DNA of 64,000 bases from Hyphomicrobiales bacterium (GTDB lineage: Bacteria > Pseudomonadota > Alphaproteobacteria > Rhizobiales > Xanthobacteraceae): contig JAFKKG010000013.1 of assembly GCA_017305715.1 (NCBI GenBank), positions 248,001-312,000 of the forward strand. The letters are read 5' to 3'. The notes below the pieces were generated by a model. The model saw only the letters and a program-made list of their open reading frames with translations, made no database searches and was not told the DNA's origin. A program made the translations under genes and the position numbers. Numbering within the stretch: position 1 is the stretch's first letter; every line of letters starts with the position of its first letter. This document shows, piece by piece, positions 34,714 to 42,840 of the stretch.

Positions 34714-36938
34714 TCCTGGGCCACGAGCTTTGCATAGGCACCGCCGAGTGCCATCAGCTGTTCATGGGTTCCTCGCTCGACGATCTTGCCCAATTGCAGC
34801 ACGATGATCTCGTCGCAATCGCGGATGGTGCTGAGACGGTGCGCGATGATGATGCAGGTGCAGCCGCGCCGCCGCAGATTGTCGTCGATGATCTTTTCGG
34901 TGATCGGATCGAGCGCACCGGTGGCCTCGTCGAGCACGAGGACGGAGGGATTTGAAACCAGCGCCCGGGCGATTTCGATCCGCTGGCGCTGGCCGCCGCT
35001 GAAATTGGTGCCGCCTTCGTTGACATAGCAATCGTAATTTCCCGTCCGCGTCGCGATGTCCTCATGGATCACGGCATCGTGCAGCGCCTGCGAAAGGTCG
35101 GCCTCGGTGACGGTCGTGTCCCACAAAGTGAGGTTCTCGCGGGCCGTTCCCTCGAACAGGAAGATGTCCTGGTCGACATAGGTGACCGAGTTGGCAAATA
35201 CTTGCGGCGGGATTTCCGGCAATGGCCAGCCATCGATGCGAACGTCGCCTGCCCACGGTCTGTAGAGCCCGCAAATCAGCTTTCCGAGCGTCGATTTTCC
35301 GCTGCCGGAGGCGCCGACAAGGGCGACCCGTGAACCCGGATGGATATTGATGGAGATGTCATCCAGCAGCGGCGCCTCCAGGATGGAGTAGCCGAACTTG
35401 ATATTGCTGAGTTCGACCTTGCCGGTGAGTTTTGGCGGGAAGCGCTCCGGCGCGGCGGGAGACTTTTCCGACTTGTCGAGCGGGTAATTGTAGACGTCTT
35501 CCAGGCGTTCGAGCCCGCCCTTGATGGTCTGCAGGCTGCCGACATAATTGACGAGTTCGTTGACGGGTTCGGAAAAACTCGCCATCAGCGATTGGAAGGC
35601 CACGAGGCCGCCGAGCGTCAGGGATCCCTCGATCACGCGCAGCCCGCCGACGCCGAGGATGGCCGCAACGGTCAATCCCGTAAACAGCGTCGGCAGCATA
35701 TCGAGATAGATCGAGGAAGCGCCCAGTTCCTGTTCGGCGTTCAAGGCCTTGGCCTGGATCCCGGCCCATTGCCCGAAGGCTTCGTCCTCCAGCCCGCTCG
35801 CTTTCAGGGTTTCGATGCTGCGGACGGCGCCGACCGTCGAGCCGACGAGTTTGCCTTGCTCCAGTGCAAGACTGCGGCTCAGGTCCTCCCGGCGCTCGCT
35901 GATGAATTTCAACGCCAGCACGTTCACGAGCGTCATGCTCACGCCAATGATGGTCAGTGGCAGATCGTAAATGGCCATGGCGGCGGCGAAGAACACGATC
36001 GATGTCAGATTGAGCGCATTCGACGCCACACCGCTCGAGAGCAGGCGCCCGATCTGCTCGTTGGCGCCGACGCGGTTGGAAATGTCGCCGGCATGCCGCT
36101 GGGTAAAGAATTCGATCGGCAGCGACATGACGTGCCAGAGAAAGCGGCTGACCATCACGACCGAAAGCTTGGTCTGCAGCCGCAGCAGCAGCGACTGGCG
36201 CACCAGTGTCAAAAGCGCGCGGATGATCGCGGTCAGGCCCATGCCGATCAGCAGCGGAATAAGCCAACTGCCGGTACGCTGGATCAGGATGTGGTCGATG
36301 AATATCTTGGAGAAGCCGGCGGCGACGATGGCCGGCACCACCAGCGCGAGGCTCACGAGCACCAGCAGGGCAACGGGGGTCTTGGATGAGCGCAATTCGC
36401 GCAGCAGCAGCCGCATTCCCAGCGGCTTGCTGCCTGACCGCCGAAACCCGGCGGTCGGCTCCATGGTAAGTGCAACGCCGGTGAAGGAAAGGTCGAGTTC
36501 GACCATGTCGGTGCGGCGGCGCCCGACCGCGGGGTCGTTGATATAGACGTCGCCGCCGTCGATCCCTTCCAGCACCACGAAATGATTGAAATTCCAGTGT
36601 ATGATGCAGGGCATCGGCAGTTCATGCAGCGTCGTCGGCTCCTTGCGGAAACCCTTGGCGTCGAAACCGAAGGTGCGCGCCGCTCTGACGATGTTGCTGG
36701 CCTTGCTGCCGTCGCGCGAGACACCGCACGAAACGCGAAGCTGTTCGAGCGGAATCCACGCGCCGTGATGTGCGAGCACCATCGCCAGCGCGGCGGCGCC
36801 GCACTCGACGGCTTCCATCTGCAGGATGGTCGGCGTCTTCTTGACGTTCCGGCGCCAGAACATCCTGCGGAACCGGTGCCACAGCGATGGCGGCTGGACC
36901 TCGGGCAGAGGCGGTTGCTGCGATGAAGCGTTATCCAT
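34710..36938 (-). CDS. Peptidase-containing ABC transporter (C39 protease) of NHLP bacteriocin system
   Basis: A 742-residue PCAT. The N-terminal C39 peptidase carries oxyanion Gln40, catalytic Cys46 (LQMEAVECGAAALAM), His119 (NFNHFVVLEG) and Asp135 (INDPAVG), all intact. It would cut after the double glycine of the leader while exporting the core. The membrane domain spans roughly 185-460. The nucleotide domain has Walker A GASGSGKST (542-550), FSGGQRQR and VLVLDEATGALD. It overlaps HlyD by 8 bp upstream and the second ABC by 4 bp downstream. The substrate is most likely the 54-residue Gly-rich peptide at 31515. Confidence 0.94.
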   Translation of the reverse strand: MDNASSQQPPLPEVQPPSLWHRFRRMFWRRNVKKTPTILQMEAVECGAAALAMVLAHHGAWIPLEQLRVSCGVSRDGSKASNIVRAARTFGFDAKGFRKEPTTLHELPMPCIIHWNFNHFVVLEGIDGGDVYINDPAVGRRRTDMVELDLSFTGVALTMEPTAGFRRSGSKPLGMRLLLRELRSSKTPVALLVLVSLALVVPAIVAAGFSKIFIDHILIQRTGSWLIPLLIGMGLTAIIRALLTLVRQSLLLRLQTKLSVVMVSRFLWHVMSLPIEFFTQRHAGDISNRVGANEQIGRLLSSGVASNALNLTSIVFFAAAMAIYDLPLTIIGVSMTLVNVLALKFISERREDLSRSLALEQGKLVGSTVGAVRSIETLKASGLEDEAFGQWAGIQAKALNAEQELGASSIYLDMLPTLFTGLTVAAILGVGGLRVIEGSLTLGGLVAFQSLMASFSEPVNELVNYVGSLQTIKGGLERLEDVYNYPLDKSEKSPAAPERFPPKLTGKVELSNIKFGYSILEAPLLDDISINIHPGSRVALVGASGSGKSTLGKLICGLYRPWAGDVRIDGWPLPEIPPQVFANSVTYVDQDIFLFEGTARENLTLWDTTVTEADLSQALHDAVIHEDIATRTGNYDCYVNEGGTNFSGGQRQRIEIARALVSNPSVLVLDEATGALDPITEKIIDDNLRRRGCTCIIIAHRLSTIRDCDEIIVLQLGKIVERGTHEQLMALGGAYAKLVAQE

Positions 36939-38199
36939 CGAGGCCGGTGTACTTCTTGAGCAGCGGCACCACCAGATCGAGCGGGCGTTGCCGCCGTGTG
37001 GTGATTTCCGCGCGCGTCAGCGTGCCGCTGGTGAGGCGGACAGGCGGCCCACTTCCCACCGCCCAGCGGTAGCCGCTGACGGTCGCCGGATCCGGCTCCA
37101 GGCTGACGGTCGCCGCGTAGGCGGCGCCTTCCTTTGAGAAGCGGGTGACCAGATTGTCGTTATGGAGGACGGCCGCCATGCCTTGCGGCGTCATCGGGAA
37201 ATCGGAGATCGTCACGACGGTGCCGACCATGGTCCCGAACTCTTCACGCTTCACCGTAGAGGGCTCGATGCGAACCGGCATCCCGACCTTCACGTTCTTG
37301 CCGCGTTCGGCCGGAATATAGATCAGGGCTTCGAGCTTCTGGCCCTCGCTCTCGATGGCGACCACCGGCGCGCCGACCGCGAGCACGGCGCCGGCGGAGA
37401 CCTTGACTTCGAGCACGCGGCCCTCGACGGGGCTGACGACCTGGGTGTTCTGGGTGAGCAGGCTTGCCGCGGATTCCATCTGCCGGCGGGCGTCATTGAG
37501 CGCAAACTCGGATGTCTGGGTCTCGCGTTCGCGCTGGGTTTCCAGATCGGTCTGTGAAGTTCGCAGCTTGAGGATTTCGTTGAACGTATCTTCCTTGCGC
37601 TGCTGGGCGTCGGTGAGATCACGTCGTCGCTCTTCAAGCGTGCGCCGGGTCGTCAATCCCTTCGCCATCAGATCTTCGAGCGTCTTGACGTCGTTGGTCA
37701 GATACTCGATCCGCTGCGTGGTCGCCTTGATCACCTGGTTGAAGGCGGCTTCGAGCTTGCTGAGATTCTGGGCCTTCACCACCAGTTCGCGCTTGGTCTT
37801 CTCGATCAGGTCGGCGTGCTGGCGCTCCTTCTCGCGAAACACTTCGACGGCGGCGGCGTGGCGCTGCTGGATGTCGGTTTGAACGATCTCGGCGATCGGT
37901 TGCCCCTGGGTGACGCGATCGCCGACCATGACGTTGATCGTCGCCAGTCTTCCGGCGGCGGACGAGGCGGCCTCGACGACGCGGCCGCCGCCGCTGATCA
38001 GGATGCCCTGGCCTTCGGCGCGGGTAGGGACGCGCCCGACGACGCCCCATGTGACCGCTGCGACAAGGGCGATGCAGATGGCGAATACCAGCATCCAGTC
38101 GAACGGCCGGGTAATGCGGACGAGATGGTCAAGTTGTTCGGGCGAGGCGGCGCGTTGCAGCGCCACGGCGCGAAATGTCCGCTGCGTAAGATCGCTCAT
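36931..38199 (-). CDS. HlyD-family periplasmic adaptor of NHLP bacteriocin export system
   Basis: A 422-residue membrane-fusion protein. It has a single transmembrane helix near residues 34-55 (FDWMLVFAICIALVAAVTWG), a lipoyl half-motif, a long coiled coil at about 110-235 (LSKLEAAFNQ, LEERRRDLTDAQQRKEDTF) and a second lipoyl half (VVSPVEGRVLEVKVSAGAVL). It bridges the inner-membrane ABC exporter to an outer-membrane channel; no TolC homologue is in the window. It is the first gene of the three-gene operon and overlaps the peptidase-ABC gene by 8 bp. Confidence 0.92.
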   Translation of the reverse strand: MSDLTQRTFRAVALQRAASPEQLDHLVRITRPFDWMLVFAICIALVAAVTWGVVGRVPTRAEGQGILISGGGRVVEAASSAAGRLATINVMVGDRVTQGQPIAEIVQTDIQQRHAAAVEVFREKERQHADLIEKTKRELVVKAQNLSKLEAAFNQVIKATTQRIEYLTNDVKTLEDLMAKGLTTRRTLEERRRDLTDAQQRKEDTFNEILKLRTSQTDLETQRERETQTSEFALNDARRQMESAASLLTQNTQVVSPVEGRVLEVKVSAGAVLAVGAPVVAIESEGQKLEALIYIPAERGKNVKVGMPVRIEPSTVKREEFGTMVGTVVTISDFPMTPQGMAAVLHNDNLVTRFSKEGAAYAATVSLEPDPATVSGYRWAVGSGPPVRLTSGTLTRAEITTRRQRPLDLVVPLLKKYTGLDG

Positions 38200-38455
38200 T
38201 TTTCTCGGTCCGTATTCGTACCGAGGAGCGTCCCCCCAGACGCGAGCAGTCGATGATTTTGTCGATCACGCACAGCTCTGTTCCTCTTGCGGCCGGATCA
38301 TACACGAAAGCCGCCCCGGAACAACCAAACGGGCCGGGCGGTCCGTGCCGGATCGCGCGCTCGCCGTGCAAAAATGACGCAGGCCGTGCTCTGACGACCC
38401 TAGCAGTGCGCGCCATGGCGAACTATGCTTGCCGGCTATGGTCGAGGTTGATCCA
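38200..38455. promoter_or_regulatory. Divergent intergenic region upstream of the export operon
   Basis: These 256 bp separate the leftward HlyD operon from the rightward secreted-protein gene. Promoters for both should lie here, but I find no clear -35/-10 pair or palindrome of the types seen elsewhere in the window, and no short gene with a ribosome site. Confidence 0.35.
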
Positions 38456-39028
38456 ATGGGCGTGTCCGCCGTCAGGAAGTTGGTCGGGAGCAAGACACGA
38501 CCCATCTGCGTGCCGGCCAGGCGTTCCGTGGCTGGCCCGCGCCGGCGGTGGATCGGATCGCTCGCGATTGGCGCTGTGATGCTCGCGCTGGCGCCCGGTA
38601 TCTCGCGTAGCGGCGTCCTGAGCGAAAGCGACTTCAAGAAAGTCGAGACCATAAAGCCGCTGTTCCAGAACTTGATGATCGATCTCGTCCAGACCTCGAA
38701 ACGATCGGATATTTCCAGCGGCGACGCCGATTGTGTCATGTCTACCATCCGTGAACTTCTTCAGATATCCGAGGAGCTTTCGAGTTACGAATATCTGATC
38801 ACAATCGAAAAGGAGATCACCGATTCCGGGGACAACAGTCCGATTAAAGGCGTCGTGAAGTTTGCGATCGAAAAGTCCAATACGATTCTTGCGGAGGAAC
38901 GGAAACGATTGCTTCAAGTGTCGGACCGATGCTCGCGGTTTCCGTTGGCCTTCAGCAAGAACCAGCAGGCACTGCAATTCATCGACACGACGACCAACCT
39001 TCTCAATTCCATTCAAGTCCGTCTGTGA
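38456..39028 (+). CDS. Secreted/periplasmic protein of unknown function divergent from export operon
   Basis: A protein of about 190 residues that I do not recognise. An Arg-rich N-terminus (PRRRW) precedes a hydrophobic segment (IGSLAIGAVMLALAPGIS) that looks like a signal peptide or signal anchor. The rest is helical, with two Cys (in SGDADCVMST and SDRCSRF). GAGG at 38444-38447 supports ATG 38456; in-frame TTG 38429 and ATG 38438 are alternatives. Its divergent position from the HlyD operon suggests an accessory or self-protection role for the peptide system, but there is no motif to prove this. Confidence 0.65.
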   Translation: MGVSAVRKLVGSKTRPICVPARRSVAGPRRRWIGSLAIGAVMLALAPGISRSGVLSESDFKKVETIKPLFQNLMIDLVQTSKRSDISSGDADCVMSTIRELLQISEELSSYEYLITIEKEITDSGDNSPIKGVVKFAIEKSNTILAEERKRLLQVSDRCSRFPLAFSKNQQALQFIDTTTNLLNSIQVRL

Positions 39029-39071
39029 ACCAGTCCACTGGCGCCAGACTACAGCGCCAAATCACCGCCAC

Positions 39072-39087
39072 TGTGATGCGTGTCACA
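39072..39087. promoter_or_regulatory. Consensus CRP-type palindrome
   Basis: TGTGA-TGCGTG-TCACA matches the CRP consensus TGTGA-N6-TCACA at every conserved position. It lies 44 bp after the secreted-protein gene and about 190 bp before the PrpF start at 39265, in a 236-bp gap with no supported gene. It might activate the PrpF gene. Confidence 0.55.
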
Positions 39088-39209
39088 AACGACTGGCCGG
39101 AGATGCGTTTCGGCCATTTGAGACGTGCACCCACCCCGGCGTGTGGGTGTCGACGTCGGCATCGCCATCGAAGGCGAACGTGGATTCGGCCGCGTCGATG
39201 ATGGAGTGC

Positions 39210-39224
39210 ATTGTTGACAGTTGA
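39210..39224. promoter_or_regulatory. GntR-type operator, TGTTGACAGTT form (site 1 of 4)
   Basis: ATTGTTGACAGTTGA carries the right half ACAGTT and an imperfect left half TTGT. Its core TGTTGACAGTT equals the reverse complement of the core at 63731. It lies about 45 bp before the PrpF ATG (39265). The open frame could start at TTG 39211, inside this site, which argues for the later ATG. Confidence 0.6.
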
Positions 39225-39264
39225 CGATCGGCTGCGATACGCATTCGCCGGGAGCATCAGTTCA

Positions 39265-40449
39265 ATGGCCCGTCAGATCAGATGCGTGATAATGCGCGGA
39301 GGCACCAGCAAGGCCGTTTTCCTCAAGGAAAGCGATCTTCCCACCGACGAAGCTGAACGGAGCCGCACGATCCTTTCGATATTCGGCTCGCCCGATCGCC
39401 GGCAGATCGACGGACTGGGCGGCGCCGATCCGCTGACCAGCAAGCTTGCTATCATCGGCCCTGTCCGGACCGACGAGACGCGGGCGGCCGGTACGCATCT
39501 CACCTACACGTTCGGTCAGGTCGAGATTGCACATCCCGAAATCGATTGGTTGAGCCTGTGCGGCAACATCAGTTCGGCGGTCGGCGCATTCGCGGTCTAC
39601 GAAGGATATGTCACGCCCAGCGAGCCGCTGACGCAGGTACGTGTGTTCAACACCAATCTAAAGCGCGTGCTGACGATCGAGGTGCCGGTGAAGCAAGGAC
39701 GTCCCGTCGAACAGGGATCGTATTCAGTTCCTGGCGTCCCCGGAACCGGAGCGAAAATACTCATCGATTTTTCCGACACGGCGGGCGCCGCCACGGGCGC
39801 GTTGCTGCCCACCGGACGGCCGATTGATCGGCTCGATATTCCCGGCATCGGCGAGATCGATGCCTCGCTGGTGGATATCGGCAACGCGCATGTGTTCGTG
39901 CGCGCAAGTGATTTGGGTTTGCGCGGCACGGAAGGCGCTGCACAGCTCGATGCCGACCACGAGCTGCGCGCGCGTCTCGAGCGCATCCGGGGTGTCGCGG
40001 CCGAGCGTATGGGCATGGTTACGGATGCGGCGCGCTCGCGCGAAGACTCGCCTGCCACCCCGATTCTCGGGATCGTCAGCCCGCCGGCTTCCTATCGCGA
40101 CGAAAACGGTGGTTCTGTCGTGAACGAGAATGAGGTCGATCTCGTTTCCCGTCTAATGTTCATGCAGCAGACTCACAAGACCTATGCGGGGACCAGCACG
40201 GTGTGCACCGGTGTCGCCAGCCGCCTCGCGGGAACCCTCGTGCACGAGGTCACGCGAATGCAAATGCGCGGCGCTGACACGGTGCGTATCGGACATCCCG
40301 CGGGAGTGATCGAGACCGAAACCCGGGTCGAACAGACAGCGGCCAACGGATACGTCGTCCGGCGCGCGACGCTGGGGCGCACCGCGCGTCGCATCATGGA
40401 AGGTTATGTCTTCGTACCGGACGCGTCGGAGTTGGCTGAACATCATTGA
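39265..40449 (+). CDS. PrpF-family isomerase (aconitate/oxalomesaconate isomerase-like)
   Basis: A 394-residue diaminopimelate-epimerase-fold protein of the PrpF family. It has RCVIMRGGTSKAVFL at the N-terminus, GSPDRRQIDGLGGADPLTSK, the CGNISSAVGAFAV block (Cys likely the catalytic base) and the C-terminal RIGHPAGVIE. Members isomerise unsaturated tricarboxylates such as 2-methylaconitate or 4-oxalomesaconate. GGGAG (39250-39254) supports ATG 39265. It stands alone, tail-to-tail with an MmgE/PrpD gene. A second PrpF is at 57112; both have upstream sites of the same operator type. Confidence 0.9.
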   Translation: MARQIRCVIMRGGTSKAVFLKESDLPTDEAERSRTILSIFGSPDRRQIDGLGGADPLTSKLAIIGPVRTDETRAAGTHLTYTFGQVEIAHPEIDWLSLCGNISSAVGAFAVYEGYVTPSEPLTQVRVFNTNLKRVLTIEVPVKQGRPVEQGSYSVPGVPGTGAKILIDFSDTAGAATGALLPTGRPIDRLDIPGIGEIDASLVDIGNAHVFVRASDLGLRGTEGAAQLDADHELRARLERIRGVAAERMGMVTDAARSREDSPATPILGIVSPPASYRDENGGSVVNENEVDLVSRLMFMQQTHKTYAGTSTVCTGVASRLAGTLVHEVTRMQMRGADTVRIGHPAGVIETETRVEQTAANGYVVRRATLGRTARRIMEGYVFVPDASELAEHH

Positions 40450-40464
40450 CGCGGCGGGACGATG

Positions 40465-41841
40465 CTACGCCAGCATCGCCATCAAGGGGCGAACCGGAAA
40501 ATCGTCTGCCGTGACGATCGCGCGCTCGATCGCAGCCGTCTTTGGAGAGCCAAGCACACCGCCAAACAACGCACGGATCTTCTCCATCACCCGTTCTGCC
40601 GGCACGGGCCGGCTCCAGCTGCCGAGCGGCGCATCGCATCGCCGACGGATCATCGTGCCGTCGTCGAGCTCAATCTCGATTTCGACATGCATCTGATCGA
40701 AACGGCCGGAGATCGTTGGGTCATTGACGAGAACTGTCCGGTTGAGCAGCGCGACGGCATCTGCCGCAAAACGCCGCGAATCTTCAAAACTGTCCGGCAC
40801 GACCTTGCCGTCCAGCAGCGCGATGGCGGCGGTGTATTGCCAGGAAAATTTGCCGTCGAGGCCCGATTGCGGCTGCGGCCGGTCGATATAGGGCATCGCC
40901 GGCGTGTGCAATGTCACCCGCGTAATCCTGTTTGGTGCTCGATCCCCCATGCCATCGCGGGCGGCCAGCGCGGCGGTGATGGCGAAATGGGTCGCAAATT
41001 GCGACGGGAACAGCTTCCAGGCCGGACCCGGGTTGAGCGCGCGACCTTGACCGATGGGCGCGACCAAATGCTCCTGCTCGAATGTCGGGCCGAACAGCGC
41101 GGCACCCCAGCCGCGCGGGCTCCCCAACGCGTCCGCATCCGCCGTAAAGCCTTCGGCCGCGAGTTGGGCTGCCTGCACGCCGTTCGCGGCGGCGTCCCCG
41201 CAATGCAGGGCCTTGGTCATCGAGCCGACATTGGCGAGAAGTCCCCCAGAGCGCGAGCTGGCGATGCCGACCGCCGCCGCCAATCGCTCGCCCTGCAGGC
41301 CCAGCAGATCGCCGCATGCCAGCGCCGTTGCCAGCGGTCCAACCGCACCTGGCGGATGCATCGACAGTTTGGCGGGTTCGATCTGCCCGGACGCAAGACG
41401 CAGCCGGCCCTGCGCCTCGACGCCCTTTGCGATCGCGCGCAGCACGGCCCGTCCCTGCGGGCCGCTGCCTTCGCGTTCGCGCTGTTCCGCCAGCGCGAGC
41501 AGCGCAGGCAATAACGGAGAGAGGGCGTGGTTCGGCGGATTCCACATCGGTTCGAAATCCAGCACGTGCATCGCCATGCCGTTGACGCGCGCGGCATTGG
41601 CAACGCTCGTCGTGAACCCCTGACCGATCACGGTCGACGGGCCATCGGGAGATTCGGATCTGGCTTGGGCAGCCATCAGGCCCGGTCCGCGCTCGGCGGC
41701 CGCACCGGCCACCGCGACGGCGAGGCCATCGAGCAGCAGCAGCCGGCATCGATCCAGCAATGCGGGATCATCCGCTGGCCACGCCGACAACAGGTCCGTG
41801 AATTGGCGCGTCAGGGACATCGCCGGCGCATCGGCGGTCAT
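40465..41841 (-). CDS. MmgE/PrpD family protein
   Basis: A 458-residue MmgE/PrpD-fold protein, the family of 2-methylcitrate dehydratase and cis-aconitate decarboxylase. Matching blocks are LLLDGLAVAVAGAAAERG, ARVNGMAMHVLDFEPMW, GLLANVGSMTKALHCGDAAA and WKLFPSQFATHF. I start at ATG 41841 (GGAG upstream), which gives the normal length; the open frame to 41967 would run into the regulator's operator. It diverges from the GntR at 42028, which may control it. Substrate unknown; one of three PrpD paralogues in the window. Confidence 0.88.
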   Translation of the reverse strand: MTADAPAMSLTRQFTDLLSAWPADDPALLDRCRLLLLDGLAVAVAGAAAERGPGLMAAQARSESPDGPSTVIGQGFTTSVANAARVNGMAMHVLDFEPMWNPPNHALSPLLPALLALAEQREREGSGPQGRAVLRAIAKGVEAQGRLRLASGQIEPAKLSMHPPGAVGPLATALACGDLLGLQGERLAAAVGIASSRSGGLLANVGSMTKALHCGDAAANGVQAAQLAAEGFTADADALGSPRGWGAALFGPTFEQEHLVAPIGQGRALNPGPAWKLFPSQFATHFAITAALAARDGMGDRAPNRITRVTLHTPAMPYIDRPQPQSGLDGKFSWQYTAAIALLDGKVVPDSFEDSRRFAADAVALLNRTVLVNDPTISGRFDQMHVEIEIELDDGTMIRRRCDAPLGSWSRPVPAERVMEKIRALFGGVLGSPKTAAIERAIVTADDFPVRPLMAMLA

Positions 41842-41973
41842 TCCAGAGCTCCGCCGCGACCTGCGGAGGAACTGCACGGCTCGCCCGGCAGGACGCCTCC
41901 ATGCTTCGCTTTGCAAAAACGCCTGGGCTGATATCTCGGCACTTTTCCCCCAAATTTCTCTTTGCATATCTTT

Positions 41974-41989
41974 GTATACCTAGTTATAC
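41974..41989. promoter_or_regulatory. Imperfect palindrome between MmgE/PrpD and GntR genes
   Basis: GTATACCTAGTTATAC matches its own reverse complement at 14 of 16 positions and is centred on CTAG. It sits 133 bp from the PrpD start and just before the GntR coding start, in AT-rich sequence. It is a plausible operator of the adjacent GntR regulator and differs from the other three operator types here. Confidence 0.55.
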
Positions 41990-42027
41990 GCAGGGGAAAG
42001 CCCGATCTGGGTTTCTGGGAGGCCGCT

Positions 42028-42786
42028 ATTTCCGGTTCCGACGACGCTGAGGACGAGACGCTGTTGATCTGGCCGGGCCCCGCCGCTTCGCGGGCGGCGG
42101 GCGGGCTCGCCGAGCACGCCTATCGGGCAATCCGCAATGCGATCCAGGAAGGCCAGCTCGAAGCCGGTCAACGCGTCCTCGAACTGGAGCTCTGTTCCTG
42201 GCTCAAGGTCAGCCGCACGCCGATCCGCGAAGCGATGCGGCGCCTGCAATCCGACGGGATGCTGGTCCATGCGCCGGGTGGCGGCCTGTCGGTCGCGCAA
42301 CATGATTTGCGCGCGGTAGCCGAACTCTACGATGTGCGCGAACGTCTTGAAGGAACGGCGGCGGCGCTGGCCGCGCGTTTCGCCGACGCAACCGAAATCC
42401 ACATGCTGCAGGCGATGGTGGATTCGCACCGGCAACTGCCCGATGACCCGAAGGTCCACGCCCGCGAAAACACGCTCTTCCACGAGCAGATCTACCGCGC
42501 CGCGCATAATCGTTTTCTGCTGAAGAGCCTGCAGGACCTGCATGACTCCGTCGTGCTGCTGGGCCGCACCACTTTCGCGGCACCTGGACGTATCGCCGAA
42601 GCGCTGGCCGAACATCAGGCGATCGTCGCCGCCATCGCGCGCCGCGACGAGGCCGCGGCCGAGGAACTCGCCCGCCGTCACGTTCGCCGTGGCTATGAAC
42701 TGCGCCTTGCCGCGATGGCCGAGGCCGCCCGCGCCGGCTCGCAACATCGGATCGATAGCCGGAAGGAACCGTCCGACAAGAAATAA
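42028..42786 (+). CDS. GntR-family regulator, FCD subfamily; unusual start codon
   Basis: A regulator of about 252 residues with a winged helix (LAEHAYRAIRNAIQEGQLEA, then VSRTPIREAMRRLQSDG) and an FCD domain (DVRERLEGTAAALAAR, FHEQIYRAAHN, EHQAIVAAIARRDEAAAEE). No ATG or GTG occurs in frame before the HTH. I place the start at ATT 42028, five bases after a perfect GGGAGG (42017-42022). Alternatives are TTG 41962, inside the palindrome, or TTG 42064. It probably regulates the divergent PrpD and the downstream ABC/PrpD/TcuA genes. Confidence 0.82.
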   Translation: MSGSDDAEDETLLIWPGPAASRAAGGLAEHAYRAIRNAIQEGQLEAGQRVLELELCSWLKVSRTPIREAMRRLQSDGMLVHAPGGGLSVAQHDLRAVAELYDVRERLEGTAAALAARFADATEIHMLQAMVDSHRQLPDDPKVHARENTLFHEQIYRAAHNRFLLKSLQDLHDSVVLLGRTTFAAPGRIAEALAEHQAIVAAIARRDEAAAEELARRHVRRGYELRLAAMAEAARAGSQHRIDSRKEPSDKK

Positions 42787-42840
42787 GGGCACCTGCCCAA
42801 ACAAGACGCGGCAAGCCGCGCCGATAATAGGGAACGATCC

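Noticed and set aside
35340-36389. 349-codon plus-strand frame opposite the C39-peptidase ABC
   Set aside because: Antisense to the transporter; the composition (His/Gln/Asp-rich) resembles no protein family.
39083-39211. 42-codon minus-strand frame between the secreted unknown protein and PrpF
   Set aside because: It overlaps both the CRP palindrome and the GntR-type operator, has no clear ribosome site and no recognisable features.
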